Shown here: piece by piece, positions 54,201-62,279 of the stretch
How the letters are laid out: each line of letters starts with the position of its first letter
How positions within the stretch are numbered: position 1 is the first letter of the stretch
DNA from: Lewinellaceae bacterium
Lineage (GTDB): Bacteria; Bacteroidota; Bacteroidia; Chitinophagales; Saprospiraceae
Length of the DNA stretch: 64,000 nt
Direction of reading: 5' to 3'
NCBI GenBank assembly: GCA_020636435.1
Contig: JACJXX010000001.1
Location: 1,612,001 to 1,676,000 of the forward strand
The notes under the pieces: generated by a model
What the model saw: only the letters and a program-made list of their open reading frames with translations
Databases searched by the model: none
What the model was told of the DNA's origin: nothing
Position numbers and translations under genes: made by a program

Positions 54201-57200
54201 GGCCAGCATAACCGAGGCTTATAGCTTTGAAGCCCAGCGCTCGCGGCTAACCCTGGCTTCCCCCCAGGTTGCCACTCCTGTCAACGACACGGTCCGCTGG
54301 GCTTTCCAACTGGACAATATGACCAATTATGCCGGAGGAGATAAAGCGATCTACAACAACTGGATTGCTGTAAAAACGGATGTGGCCGTATCGATCCTGG
54401 AGTTGTCGGACGTCTCCAACCCGGCAACCCCGGTTTCGTATCCGCCAGCCACTTACGGCAGCGGCAGGGTCTGGTTCAGGATCGGAGGCCTGGGAAGTTT
54501 TGCCTCCCGCAAGTTTCGGTTGACCGGCCTGTTCGAGGATTGCAACCCTGCCCAACTTGTGGTTTACCATGGGTTTTCCTGCCTGGGCTATCCCTCCCCC
54601 AACCCAGACGAAGGCTACTCCTTTCCCGGGCCGTCGGCCTATACCTGCCCGGCCGATTCTCTCCGCCTGATGGCCCGCCCCGGCGATATAGCTCTGGCGC
54701 TGGAAGTATCGCCGGTTGCTCAACCGGTGCAGCTTTGCCAACCGCTGGATTTCTGGCTGGACATCCGGAATTTGCAATTGCCCTATGCCTACGAACTGGC
54801 CGCCGGGCTCCAGCTTCCCGAAGGCGCCCGGCTCGTGCCCGGCAGCAGTTTGCTGGAATACCCTTCGGGCTCAGGCAACCTGATACCACTCAACGACCCT
54901 GTTCAGAATCCGGACGGCCAATGGGCCTGGCCCCTTTCCGACGGCCTGCCATTCCTGCAGAGCGTCGCCCAGTCCCCGGCCAATCAGTGCCGCCTTCGCT
55001 TTCGCCTGGAAACGGACTGCAACTTTTTATCCGGCCGCCGGATCTTGCTGTCGGCCAGCGCCCGGAGCAGTTGTGGCCAGGAGAGCCGCCGGCAGGTATA
55101 TTCGCTGCCTATCCGCATTGAAGGCATCCCTGCCATCATCAATGATTATGCGCTGGAGGTATCCTGGCCGGAGCTAGGGTTACACAGCTGCTCTGCGTCC
55201 CTGCTGCGCTACAAATTGGTGAACCTGGGGCCATTTCCTACCTCCGCCATTGAATTTGGCGCAGTTGCCCTGCCATACACGCTGGATTATGTTGCCGGCT
55301 CATTGGAAGGAGTCCGCCATGCGCCCGGCAGCATAGCTGAAAACAGTGTCGCCGGAAACCGGCGGTTGCTGGCCTTTCTCCTGCCCGCCGGCGTCCCCCC
55401 CGGAGATTCTATAGTCTTTGAAATAAAAGCGGAAAACCTGCTTCTGGAAGAGTTGCCTTGCGACTCCCTGGGCCTGGAAGCTTTCTCCCTGTTGCAAGCC
55501 AATGTAGCCTGCGCTGGTGCAGCGGGAGGAAGTTGCCGCATTTTTGCTATTTCCGCTGCCCGTTCTTACACCGTTCCGGTTAAGGGAAGCAAGCTGAGGA
55601 TCATCCCCGGAACCTGGGTCAGTGTTCCTTCGGGCACGGACGGGGAATGGATCAGCGCACCGGTGGCAGTCGAAAACATTACCGGAGCGCCGATTGTCAA
55701 CGACAGCATTCGCTTGTCGGTGTATTTCGATGAAAACAGCAATGCTCAGGTGGATGGGCCTCAGGAGGTTTTGCTGGCTACCCTTGCCCTACCACTCTCC
55801 TATTTGGGCGCGGATAGCATCATCATTGGCCAGTTGCGCTTTTTTGCCGCTACCGAACAAGCCTGCCGGCTCCTCTTAACCCTCGACGACCCATGGCACA
55901 CCTGCACCTGCGACACCCTTTTTGCTGTTGCCCCCAAGCCTTTGCTGCTCAATGCCGGGCCGGATTTGAGGGCTTGCCACGAGGACGCGCTGGTACTGGG
56001 CATCGACCAACGGCAGGACGGCCTTTCATTTGTATGGGAAGGGCTCGGCAACGCCCCCCTGAGCGCGCTGCTCGATCCTGGCGCGGCCATTACCGAAGCC
56101 CGTTTCTCCAATACTACGAACGCGCCTTTGGTTTATCGGTACGTTCTTACCACTACGCGCGCCGGTTGGTGCACTGCCACCGACACGGTGGCCATAATCG
56201 CCCTGCCGGAAATTCAAGCCGGGATTGCCGTTGCCTCCGACTATCATGGACAGGACATTTCGTGCTTCGGTTTTTCAGATGGGGCGCTAGAGGTAACTAT
56301 CGGAACCGGCACGCCGCCTTTTATCTACCAAATGGGCACCCGTATACAGAGCACGCCCATTTTTGAAAGCCTGAGCGCCGGCCAATATTCTTTTCAGATA
56401 GAAGATGCTGATGGGTGTACGCAGACTGCAGCGGGGCTGCTCACTGAACCCGCCCCTCTGGAATTGGCGCTGGAGGCCGACTCCGTCACCTGCGCCAATG
56501 GCTCAGACGGGCGGGTCACTGCTCTGGCTTCCGGCGGAACCCCGGCGTATCAATATACCTGGAGCGAGGCCAGCCCGGGAGGCCAGCCCGTCGCCGATAT
56601 GCTTTCCGCCGGAGTGCACCACCTGACCCTCACAGATAGCAATGGTTGCCGCCTGGCAGACAGTACGACGGTGGAGTCTCCCACCCCGATAGAGGCTTAT
56701 TTCCTCCCGGAGCCAGCGTCTTGTGCCGACAGCCCCGACGGCAGAGCCACCGTTCAGGGGCCAACGGGAGGGGCCGCTCCTTACTCCATCATCTGGGACG
56801 ATGGCCAGCAGGGGCCTTCCAATGAATGGCTTTCCCCGGGATGGCACCAGGTGACGGTCACCGACGCCAGGGGTTGTAGGCTTACCGGTAATTTTGAAAT
56901 AGAAGCGCCCCCCGCTTTGGCGCTGGGAGCTTATCGTATTGACAATCTCCGCTGCTACGGTTCTGATGACGGGGCTATTTCCCTGGAAATGAACGGTGGC
57001 GCCCCTCCTTACACCTACCTCTGGCCTGACGGCAGAGGCGGCCCGAGTATTGCTTCCCTGAATGCCGGCCACTATCAGGCAACCATCACCGACGCCAACG
57101 GGTGCCAGTTCCTTTCTCCTTTCTTTCCGGTCGATCAACCTCCCCCCCTCGTACTTTCCGTTGCTGACGCCGAGGATGTATCCTGTTACGGTGGCGAGGA

Positions 57201-58152
57201 CGGGAGGGCTTCGGTGGAAGCGGCCGGCGGCACTGCGCCTTACGCCTATTACTGGGAAAACGGCGAAACCGATAGCCGGGCCAACGGCCTCGCTCCAGCA
57301 TCCTATGAAATACGCGTAACGGACGCCCACGGTTGCCAGGACACCACGACGGCCATCATCAGCGAACCAGGCCCCGTTGTTTTGGAACATCAATCTTTTC
57401 CGCCCAACTGCATTGGCCGTTTAGGCAGCATTGCGCTGCAAGCGTCCAGCGGGGGCGGGACACCGCCTTTTCTTTACTCCATCGACGGAGGAACCACCTT
57501 TTCCGGCGTTGGCCTGTTTGACAACCTGGAAGAGGGGCTTTACTCCCTGGCCATTCTGGACGCCAATGGCTGTTCGGTGGAAGAAACAGTACAACTCACT
57601 CCCCTTCCGCCATTGCGGATACGCCTTCCCGGCAACCTGCAGGTCAACTTCGGCGAATCCGCCACGCTTTCTGTTGAAGTGGAGCAGGCTTACGGCAGCA
57701 TACAGGCCAGTTGGTGGCCAACGGATGGTAGTATTTCCTGTCATGATTGCCTCGATCCGGTATTTACCCCTACCCATTCCGCTACCTATCACCTGTCCAT
57801 TGTCGATGAAAATGGCTGCCGGGCCGATACCGCTTTACAAGTGCTGGTGAACCGTCCGCGGCGCGTATTCATCCCCAATGCTTTCAGCCCAAACGGTGAC
57901 GGCAAAAATGATGTTTTCCTGGTTTATGCCGGGCCGGAAGCGGCGCGCATTGAAAAAATGATCGTTGCCGGCCGTTGGGGAAATATCTTGTTCCAAAAGG
58001 AAAATTCACTTCCCAATGACCCACATCACGGTTGGGATGGATGGTTTAACGGACAACGGATGCCTGTTGGTGTATACGTTTATCAAGTAGACGTATTGTT
58101 TTCAGATGGCGTTGCAATAACCTACAAGGGAGAGGTTTTGCTCATGGATTGA
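51244..58152 (+). CDS. Giant surface adhesin with SprB repeats and CHU_C (T9SS type B) C-terminus
   Basis: 2302 residues. A signal peptide (FASMACALSLSAFCQ) is followed by a very long beta-rich region (about 20-1670) of Ig/DUF11-like modules in which phrases such as LVLPQGLLLGPGP, LQLPEGARLVPGSSLLE and ALPYTLDYVAGSLEGV recur. Residues about 1670-2140 hold six SprB-type repeats, each with CxGxxDG, GGxxPYxYxW and TDxxGC. The C-terminus from about 2206 (VFIPNAFSPNGDGKNDVFLV ... GVYVYQVDV) is the gliding-motility-associated CHU_C domain that directs type B T9SS export. It should be a filamentous surface or matrix protein. It follows the sugar transferase after 75 bases on the same strand, hinting at joint control of glycan and adhesin. 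Confidence 0.93.
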   Translation: MHLFKRWAFASMACALSLSAFCQITITQVEAPEGMVACGQAGRFKLHLANDQNEGFDGEAFVIQLPEGMSYVEGSITGAAEANVGSSAFLEFRLQPTFGQAFLEISFLAAIDCSFSNVNPIRYTVSAGGEIFTAQAPSLANYFFPEVVAVSSQNQALSLSVGQSGQRAFSVIQATPGARLDSLFLVSRYDPALQSSSYNVGSPASGGQQGDTLVITGGELPGGDGFFDFGDTLFLVETVQLLACEESISEMELFWRCNGKLCQAFYADGLASLANGAPNLVITNQNGFSSQNQANDAAQVGGGFCQALALEYRIENAGVESAFGAGGVYGLTVAFGLNNNLFSSPFPADISRFPNWSFSARIGNTTLPLSAYQFPGAGPLLGYNIRFASLASDPDGPGGLEDLDGDGFYDDLPVGASTLLTILVEYDPEATADCTLLSGFPNTGGAQTSFRIGYHHLDQCGGPFSYWYGVTDPGINIIELFVHRQGGLLFQLEPENLQAGASSYLSLAPVSDWSSPCAPTDSFILQLVLPQGLLLGPGPTLGPGVHYGVVGTSGDTAWIAGSERGGIDKPWEIPLIPDCSSPVFDSILKVSFIYYCSSDCPSFKVIDCQEITLDYLPQCESCEEGIITRSFEMQRRTLGWQDVFQTQKVNPAQNSNINLKAALNYDSVEMRLTGIYQGNGPFDSLFARVYYSPIELINIQPEQPHFTPLSMSLAYFSQSEGLLACPVPNWDAYYDATNKKHFIEAGLESLFEPGACLGGVVRQDGDSLVLSIMALVTGNTPIKALPVPELLAGFYTIVDGRDSFCNEFLERFVLENAVPRVHVSYGVQLHFGCEEAFFTGNFINNFGHLLDGDQFPDEIRPLADVSEVRIMLEGHWGFVPGSTTLLASGSLNEANAPSVLAPGITASLPDPAITFDGTFTVLSYTNPGSWPNGDLAINGNEAQQNFRFRATPGCTVPEGRPFRIRMEAEFTRFTNAPEPWQIETTEASITEAYSFEAQRSRLTLASPQVATPVNDTVRWAFQLDNMTNYAGGDKAIYNNWIAVKTDVAVSILELSDVSNPATPVSYPPATYGSGRVWFRIGGLGSFASRKFRLTGLFEDCNPAQLVVYHGFSCLGYPSPNPDEGYSFPGPSAYTCPADSLRLMARPGDIALALEVSPVAQPVQLCQPLDFWLDIRNLQLPYAYELAAGLQLPEGARLVPGSSLLEYPSGSGNLIPLNDPVQNPDGQWAWPLSDGLPFLQSVAQSPANQCRLRFRLETDCNFLSGRRILLSASARSSCGQESRRQVYSLPIRIEGIPAIINDYALEVSWPELGLHSCSASLLRYKLVNLGPFPTSAIEFGAVALPYTLDYVAGSLEGVRHAPGSIAENSVAGNRRLLAFLLPAGVPPGDSIVFEIKAENLLLEELPCDSLGLEAFSLLQANVACAGAAGGSCRIFAISAARSYTVPVKGSKLRIIPGTWVSVPSGTDGEWISAPVAVENITGAPIVNDSIRLSVYFDENSNAQVDGPQEVLLATLALPLSYLGADSIIIGQLRFFAATEQACRLLLTLDDPWHTCTCDTLFAVAPKPLLLNAGPDLRACHEDALVLGIDQRQDGLSFVWEGLGNAPLSALLDPGAAITEARFSNTTNAPLVYRYVLTTTRAGWCTATDTVAIIALPEIQAGIAVASDYHGQDISCFGFSDGALEVTIGTGTPPFIYQMGTRIQSTPIFESLSAGQYSFQIEDADGCTQTAAGLLTEPAPLELALEADSVTCANGSDGRVTALASGGTPAYQYTWSEASPGGQPVADMLSAGVHHLTLTDSNGCRLADSTTVESPTPIEAYFLPEPASCADSPDGRATVQGPTGGAAPYSIIWDDGQQGPSNEWLSPGWHQVTVTDARGCRLTGNFEIEAPPALALGAYRIDNLRCYGSDDGAISLEMNGGAPPYTYLWPDGRGGPSIASLNAGHYQATITDANGCQFLSPFFPVDQPPPLVLSVADAEDVSCYGGEDGRASVEAAGGTAPYAYYWENGETDSRANGLAPASYEIRVTDAHGCQDTTTAIISEPGPVVLEHQSFPPNCIGRLGSIALQASSGGGTPPFLYSIDGGTTFSGVGLFDNLEEGLYSLAILDANGCSVEETVQLTPLPPLRIRLPGNLQVNFGESATLSVEVEQAYGSIQASWWPTDGSISCHDCLDPVFTPTHSATYHLSIVDENGCRADTALQVLVNRPRRVFIPNAFSPNGDGKNDVFLVYAGPEAARIEKMIVAGRWGNILFQKENSLPNDPHHGWDGWFNGQRMPVGVYVYQVDVLFSDGVAITYKGEVLLMD

Positions 58153-58177
58153 GGGGCGCCATGAAACCGGGCGCCTT

Positions 58178-59341
58178 CTACCCCTTCAACCGCGCCAGCT
58201 GGACGTACACCAGGGCAATCACGGCCATTACGGCCATCAGGTAGAAGGCAAACGGGAAATTCGCCGCGTCATTGCCGTAGGCCCAGGCCGAGGCCAGGGC
58301 GCCAAAGCCGATGCCGATTTCCAGGGCGATATAAGCGGTGGCCATAGCCCGCCCCCGGTGCTGATCCGGGCTGCGGTCGATGACCCAGGCAAAGGCTGCC
58401 GGGCCGACAATGCCCGTTGAAAAGCCCAGAAAGCCCGAGGCCGCCAGCAGCATGGCCGGCGTTTGGGCATTGCCCATCAACGCCAGCGACAATGCTGACA
58501 ACAACAACGCCACCTTCAGCACCGGCACCCGCCCGAAACGGTCGGACACCCGGCCGGCGATGACCCTCGACAGCACAGAAAAGGCCGTAAAACTGGTAAA
58601 GAAAAACCCCTTGTTGGCCATGCCCAGATGGGCGCTTTGATCGGGCACAATGGTCAACAAGGCGCCAAAGCTGACGTAGGAAAGGGCAATGACCACCGCC
58701 GGGGCCAGGGCCATTGGCTCGATGATGTCATTCCTGGATACTTTCAGGGCATCGGAACTGAAGCGCTGCCTGCCTTCCAGGGTTTCCTTCAGGCCCAGTA
58801 AAATAACGATAGAAATGAGCGCCAGCCCGGAAGAGGCAAAAAACATCGCGTTCAGGGAAAAGGCGCCGGCCAGCCAGCTTCCCACCGGCGGAAAGATCGA
58901 GGCGCCCATGTTCATGCTCACTCCCAGAATGCCCATGGCCTCGCCGCGGCGGTACACCGGCGCGATGTCCGCAACATAAGCCGAAGAGGCAGTGGGCTTA
59001 AAACCGGTGGAGAAGCCATGGAAAAGGCGCAGCAGCAAAAAGCCCGCTACCGACGTGAGCAAGGGATACAACAGGCTGCAGCACACGCAAACCAGAGCGC
59101 CGAAGATCATCACCGGCACCCGGCCGACGGTGTCGGTCAGCTTGCCGCTGAAAGGGCGCGACAGCCCGGCCGTCAGGGTGAACAGGGCAATGATGAGGCC
59201 TTTGTAGTCCTCCCCGCCCAGAGCGGACAGGTAGTCCGGCAGTTCGGGGATGATCATATTGAAGCTGCCTGCGAAGAGCACGTGGCTCAGGCAGAGCAGC
59301 AGGAATTGTGGGGTGTAAAGCCGGGATTCCGTGGGTTGCAT
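58178..59341 (-). CDS. Major facilitator superfamily transporter
   Basis: 387 residues with 12 membrane helices. The loop 2-3 signature SGKLTDTVGRVPVMIFGALV and its second-half counterpart AGRVSDRFGRVPVLKVALLL are clear, as is RLFHGFSTGFKPTASSAYVA. It resembles drug-efflux-type MFS proteins of the DHA1 class (YfcJ/YhhS-like); the substrate is unknown. It is convergent with the giant adhesin gene (25-base gap with a short GGCGCC/GGCGCC stem) and divergent from the arginase-fold gene. Confidence 0.9.
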   Translation of the reverse strand: MQPTESRLYTPQFLLLCLSHVLFAGSFNMIIPELPDYLSALGGEDYKGLIIALFTLTAGLSRPFSGKLTDTVGRVPVMIFGALVCVCCSLLYPLLTSVAGFLLLRLFHGFSTGFKPTASSAYVADIAPVYRRGEAMGILGVSMNMGASIFPPVGSWLAGAFSLNAMFFASSGLALISIVILLGLKETLEGRQRFSSDALKVSRNDIIEPMALAPAVVIALSYVSFGALLTIVPDQSAHLGMANKGFFFTSFTAFSVLSRVIAGRVSDRFGRVPVLKVALLLSALSLALMGNAQTPAMLLAASGFLGFSTGIVGPAAFAWVIDRSPDQHRGRAMATAYIALEIGIGFGALASAWAYGNDAANFPFAFYLMAVMAVIALVYVQLARLKG

Positions 59342-59346
59342 GGCTG

Positions 59347-59381
59347 CAAAGATAACCCTGGATAAAAGATAAACCGCAAAA
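59347..59381 (-). promoter_or_regulatory. Candidate promoter of the MFS gene
   Basis: Minus strand: TTTTG (59381-59377), a 22-base spacer, then TATCTTTG (59354-59347), an exact -7 match. It is only 5 bases from the ATG, so the transcript would be leaderless or nearly so. Confidence 0.45.
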
Positions 59382-59482
59382 TGTAGAACCGCAAAATTTT
59401 AAATGAAAAAATAGCCCCATACGAGCCGCCTCAGCCGAGCCTCCTTTTACATTCTACATTTTACGGTTTTACATTTTACATT
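59372..59482. repeat. AT-rich imperfect inverted repeat
   Basis: ACCGCAAAATGTAGAACCGCAAAATTTTAAATG (59372-59404, given in two halves ACCGCAAAATGTAGA and ACCGCAAAATTTTAAATG) is mirrored by TTTTACATTCTACATTTTAC (59445 on) and GGTTTTACATTTTACATT (to 59482). It lies in the control region shared by two divergent genes and overlaps the -33 element of the MFS promoter. Confidence 0.6.
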
Positions 59483-59485
59483 TCT

Positions 59486-59493
59486 TAGTTTTG
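59486..59493 (+). promoter_or_regulatory. Candidate -7 promoter box of the arginase-fold gene
   Basis: TAGTTTTG matches TAnnTTTG exactly, 25 bases before the ATG at 59518. It also shows that the TTG at 59491 is unlikely to be a start codon. Confidence 0.4.
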
Positions 59494-59517
59494 CCTCCAC
59501 AACAGCAACAGGAAAAC

Positions 59518-60612
59518 ATGTTCCAAAACTGGCTACAGCCGCTTAAAGGCCCGGTGGAAGCACTGGAAGACCACCAATTCGGCAGGCACATACAGCGATA
59601 TACGGATGAATTGCCCGAGTTGAAGGATACCCGCGTTGCCATCATCGGCATCGGAGAAGAGGACGCACGAGCTGTGCGCAACGAACTATACCGCATGAGC
59701 TATCCCTTCCGGGGGCTGGAAATAGCCGACCTGGGCGATGTGCGCAATACGGAAACCTCGTTCATCATCCCCCTCATCCGGGAATTGCTGGACAGCCAGA
59801 TTTTTCCGCTCATTCTGGGCAATGCCGCCCGGCAGGCGCTGGCGCAGTACAAGGCTTTCCAGAGCCTGCAACAACTGATCAGCCTGGCCGTCGTCGACGA
59901 GCGCATCGCCTACAGCCGGGAAAGCGAGGATAAGGAGTTGTACTTTCTTAAAGAAATCCTCGACAGCAAACACTCCCGCCTCTTTCACCTCAGCTTTATC
60001 GGTTGCCAGGCTCATTTCGTGCCGCCCGGCACCTTCGAGTACCTGGATAAGCGGAATTTTGATTACACCCGCCTCGGAAAGGCCAAAGCGGAACCGGCCG
60101 AGCTGGAACCCCTCATTCGGGACTGCGACCTCCTGAGCATCAACCTCTCGGCCCTGAAACAGGCCGATGCGCCGGGCCAGCAAAATGCCACCCCCAGCGG
60201 CTTCACCTCGGAAGAAGCCTGCCAGATCGCCCGCTACGCCGGCATGAGCGATAAGCTCAAAGCCCTCGGGCTGTACGGATTTCAGCACTCCCTGGACCGC
60301 GAAAGCCAGACGGCCAACGCCATGGCCCAAATGGCCTGGTACTTCCTCGACGGGTTCTACCACCGCAAGGGAGATTTCCCCGCCTCCACCGACGGCCTGG
60401 CCGAATACATCGTGGATTTTAAAAAGATGGACTACCAGCTCACCTTCTGGCGCAGCGACCGGAGTGGCCGGTGGTGGATGCAGGTGCCGGTGAAAACCCG
60501 CTCCAAATACCAGCGCCACCGCCTGGTGCCCTGCTCTTATAACGACTATATGCTGGCGTGTAAAGACGAGTTGCCGGACAGGCTGCTGAATGCGATGCGG
60601 AGGTTTGGGTGA
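59518..60612 (+). CDS. Arginase/formimidoylglutamase-fold protein lacking metal ligands
   Basis: 364 residues from the ATG at 59518 (AGGA 7-10 bases upstream). Its layout follows Bacteroidota arginase-family proteins: VAIIGIGEEDARAVRNELYR, IRELLDSQIFPLILGN, LAVVDERIAY, LLSINLSALKQADAPG, GFTSEEACQIARYAGMSDKL and ANAMAQMAWYFLDGFYHRKG. True ureohydrolases bind two Mn ions through GGDHS, DAHxD and SxDxDxxDP motifs. Here these read LGNAARQ, VDERIAY and SINLSALKQADAP, so the His and most Asp ligands are gone. A conserved tail (YQLTFWRSDRSGRWWMQVPV; HRLVPCSYNDYMLAC) follows. I infer a non-hydrolytic role, possibly structural or ligand-binding. It stands alone. Confidence 0.8.
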   Translation: MFQNWLQPLKGPVEALEDHQFGRHIQRYTDELPELKDTRVAIIGIGEEDARAVRNELYRMSYPFRGLEIADLGDVRNTETSFIIPLIRELLDSQIFPLILGNAARQALAQYKAFQSLQQLISLAVVDERIAYSRESEDKELYFLKEILDSKHSRLFHLSFIGCQAHFVPPGTFEYLDKRNFDYTRLGKAKAEPAELEPLIRDCDLLSINLSALKQADAPGQQNATPSGFTSEEACQIARYAGMSDKLKALGLYGFQHSLDRESQTANAMAQMAWYFLDGFYHRKGDFPASTDGLAEYIVDFKKMDYQLTFWRSDRSGRWWMQVPVKTRSKYQRHRLVPCSYNDYMLACKDELPDRLLNAMRRFG

Positions 60613-60633
60613 TTCAGCAGATTGGCTAACATT

Positions 60634-61464
60634 TCATCTAACCGATAAAAAAAGATCAGCGCTTATCGGCTCACCTTGCCCCCCTCCCTTTTCATAAACC
60701 ACAATCCCCAGCTTAAACAAGTCGATGGAGCATACCACGCCGGGATCTTTTTTCACTTCCTTCCATGCCCGCTCCATCTCCTCGCTGATGTATATATCGT
60801 CGAATAGGATGATCGCATGATCGCGGTAGTTGTTTTTCAACAGGTTGAAGTACTTTACCGTGGGTTCATATTTATGATTCCCGTCGATAAATACGAGGTC
60901 AAACTCAATGCCGGAATCAAGCACGGAATGTAAAGTGTCATCGTATAAACCCTGAATAACCTCAAACTGGCCGTCTCTTTTCGCCAATGATGAAAACCGC
61001 TCAGAAGCAATTTCGCACAACTTGGGAACGCCTTCCAAAGTAATGAATTTCGATCCATCTCCATCCTTCAACCCTTCGATGAAATATTGGCCGGATACTC
61101 CAAGGTTGGTCCCGATTTCAAGTACGTTCTTTGCTCCGGATAGGGTCGTTAAGAAATAATACAGTTTGCACCATACCTGAGGAGAGGCGCCTATTCTGGC
61201 TATCTCTGCAACCGTTCTCTGCAGGTCGGAGCCGAATATTTCATAAGTCACGATTTCATCGGAAGCCAGCAAACGCGCCCTGTATTCGTCAAGTTTGCGA
61301 AATATCGCTGTTTCTTCTTGTGTATATTCCCCTTTCTTGACTTTAAGAAAAGCCTCGGAGACGATTTTGGAATAAGGGCTGAAGCCTTCCAGTTTCTTCA
61401 ATTCCGATGCCTGATTAACAACACTATTGAAGACATGAGCGTACTTTTTAATCTTTTTCACCAT
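60634..61464 (-). CDS. Class I SAM-dependent O-methyltransferase-like protein
   Basis: 276 residues. After a helical N-terminus of about 100 residues, NVLEIGTNLGVSGQYFIEGL is motif I and FDLVFIDGNHKYEPTVKYFN is the Methyltransf_24 signature with metal-type Asp; IILFDDIYISEEMERAWKEV follows. Similar proteins methylate small hydroxylated metabolites or act in glycan/secondary-metabolite routes. Codon use is visibly richer in A/T than in the flanking genes, suggesting acquisition with the next gene. It is convergent with the arginase-fold gene and 35 bases downstream of the LecA-like gene, possibly co-transcribed with it. Confidence 0.85.
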   Translation of the reverse strand: MVKKIKKYAHVFNSVVNQASELKKLEGFSPYSKIVSEAFLKVKKGEYTQEETAIFRKLDEYRARLLASDEIVTYEIFGSDLQRTVAEIARIGASPQVWCKLYYFLTTLSGAKNVLEIGTNLGVSGQYFIEGLKDGDGSKFITLEGVPKLCEIASERFSSLAKRDGQFEVIQGLYDDTLHSVLDSGIEFDLVFIDGNHKYEPTVKYFNLLKNNYRDHAIILFDDIYISEEMERAWKEVKKDPGVVCSIDLFKLGIVVYEKGGGQGEPISADLFLSVR

Positions 61465-61499
61465 CCTGTTTGAATAATTGGAGCCACCAGGCGCCGCTT

Positions 61500-62279
61500 T
61501 TAATTAATGATCAGTTTTTTGCTCTTCACTTCCTGGTTGATCAACACACTGACCAGATAGGTGCCTTGGGGCAGATCGGGAGTGCTGATCGAAATTTTGG
61601 AGTCCGCTAATTTGGGTCCCTCCTCTATTTTAACCAATTGGCCTTTAATGTCATAAATACAAATCCATTTGATTTCGGTTGACTCTGTCGCGTTTTCGAT
61701 TTCGACCGTAATGGCCTGGCTGGCAGGATTAGGGTACAGGTTGAAAGTTGTTTCTTTTTCGGATTCAGCCAACGGGTCGCCTTTTTTTTCTGCCTCCTCA
61801 TTCGACAGGACTACTCCTCCTGGCCTATTCCCCGTACAGATGGAAGCGAGATCCTTGTAAATGACTGCCACGAAAGCTCCTTGATTGTCATAAAGCGGGC
61901 TGTCATTAACGGTTAGAAAAAGCCTTCCTGCGCCCTTAATATAAGCCCTTTCGCCGACTAAAAAGGGATCGCCGTTTACCCCCAGCTTTCCGATCAGGCT
62001 CGTAGCATTGCAAGTTTGACAAGGAAACGAATTACTCAACAAATTGGGGCCCCTCCCGGCAGGCGTGGCATAATTGTCAAAAGACATAGAGGCGTAATCG
62101 TGCCTTATGACATAACCGGAAGCAAATACAAATCCAACTTGTTCTCCATCAAAAGAAAATCCGGTATCTACCCAATCCGATGTTCCAGGAACAATAACCA
62201 CGCTATTTTGCGAATATAGCCCGCCGGAAATTAAAAACATACCAGCAAAAATCAGAAAATGGCAAATGACGTTTTTCAT
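61500..62279 (-). CDS. LecA (PA-IL)-like lectin-fold protein with T9SS sorting domain
   Basis: 259 residues. Signal peptide (FLIFAGMFLISGGLYSQ), then a domain (about 25-145) matching the PA-IL/LecA pattern: VDTGFSFDGEQVGFVFASGY, GPNLLSNSFPC, ATSLIGKLGVNGDPFLVGER, GRLFLTVNDSPLYDNQGAFV. In LecA the YND and NN positions of this last loop bind calcium and galactose; ND and DN are kept here. The end (ETTFNLYPNPASQAITVEIE ... KSKKLIIN) is a type A T9SS sorting domain. I infer a secreted or surface carbohydrate-binding protein; sugar binding is not proven. The gene is A/T-rich compared with neighbours. Confidence 0.75.
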   Translation of the reverse strand: MKNVICHFLIFAGMFLISGGLYSQNSVVIVPGTSDWVDTGFSFDGEQVGFVFASGYVIRHDYASMSFDNYATPAGRGPNLLSNSFPCQTCNATSLIGKLGVNGDPFLVGERAYIKGAGRLFLTVNDSPLYDNQGAFVAVIYKDLASICTGNRPGGVVLSNEEAEKKGDPLAESEKETTFNLYPNPASQAITVEIENATESTEIKWICIYDIKGQLVKIEEGPKLADSKISISTPDLPQGTYLVSVLINQEVKSKKLIIN

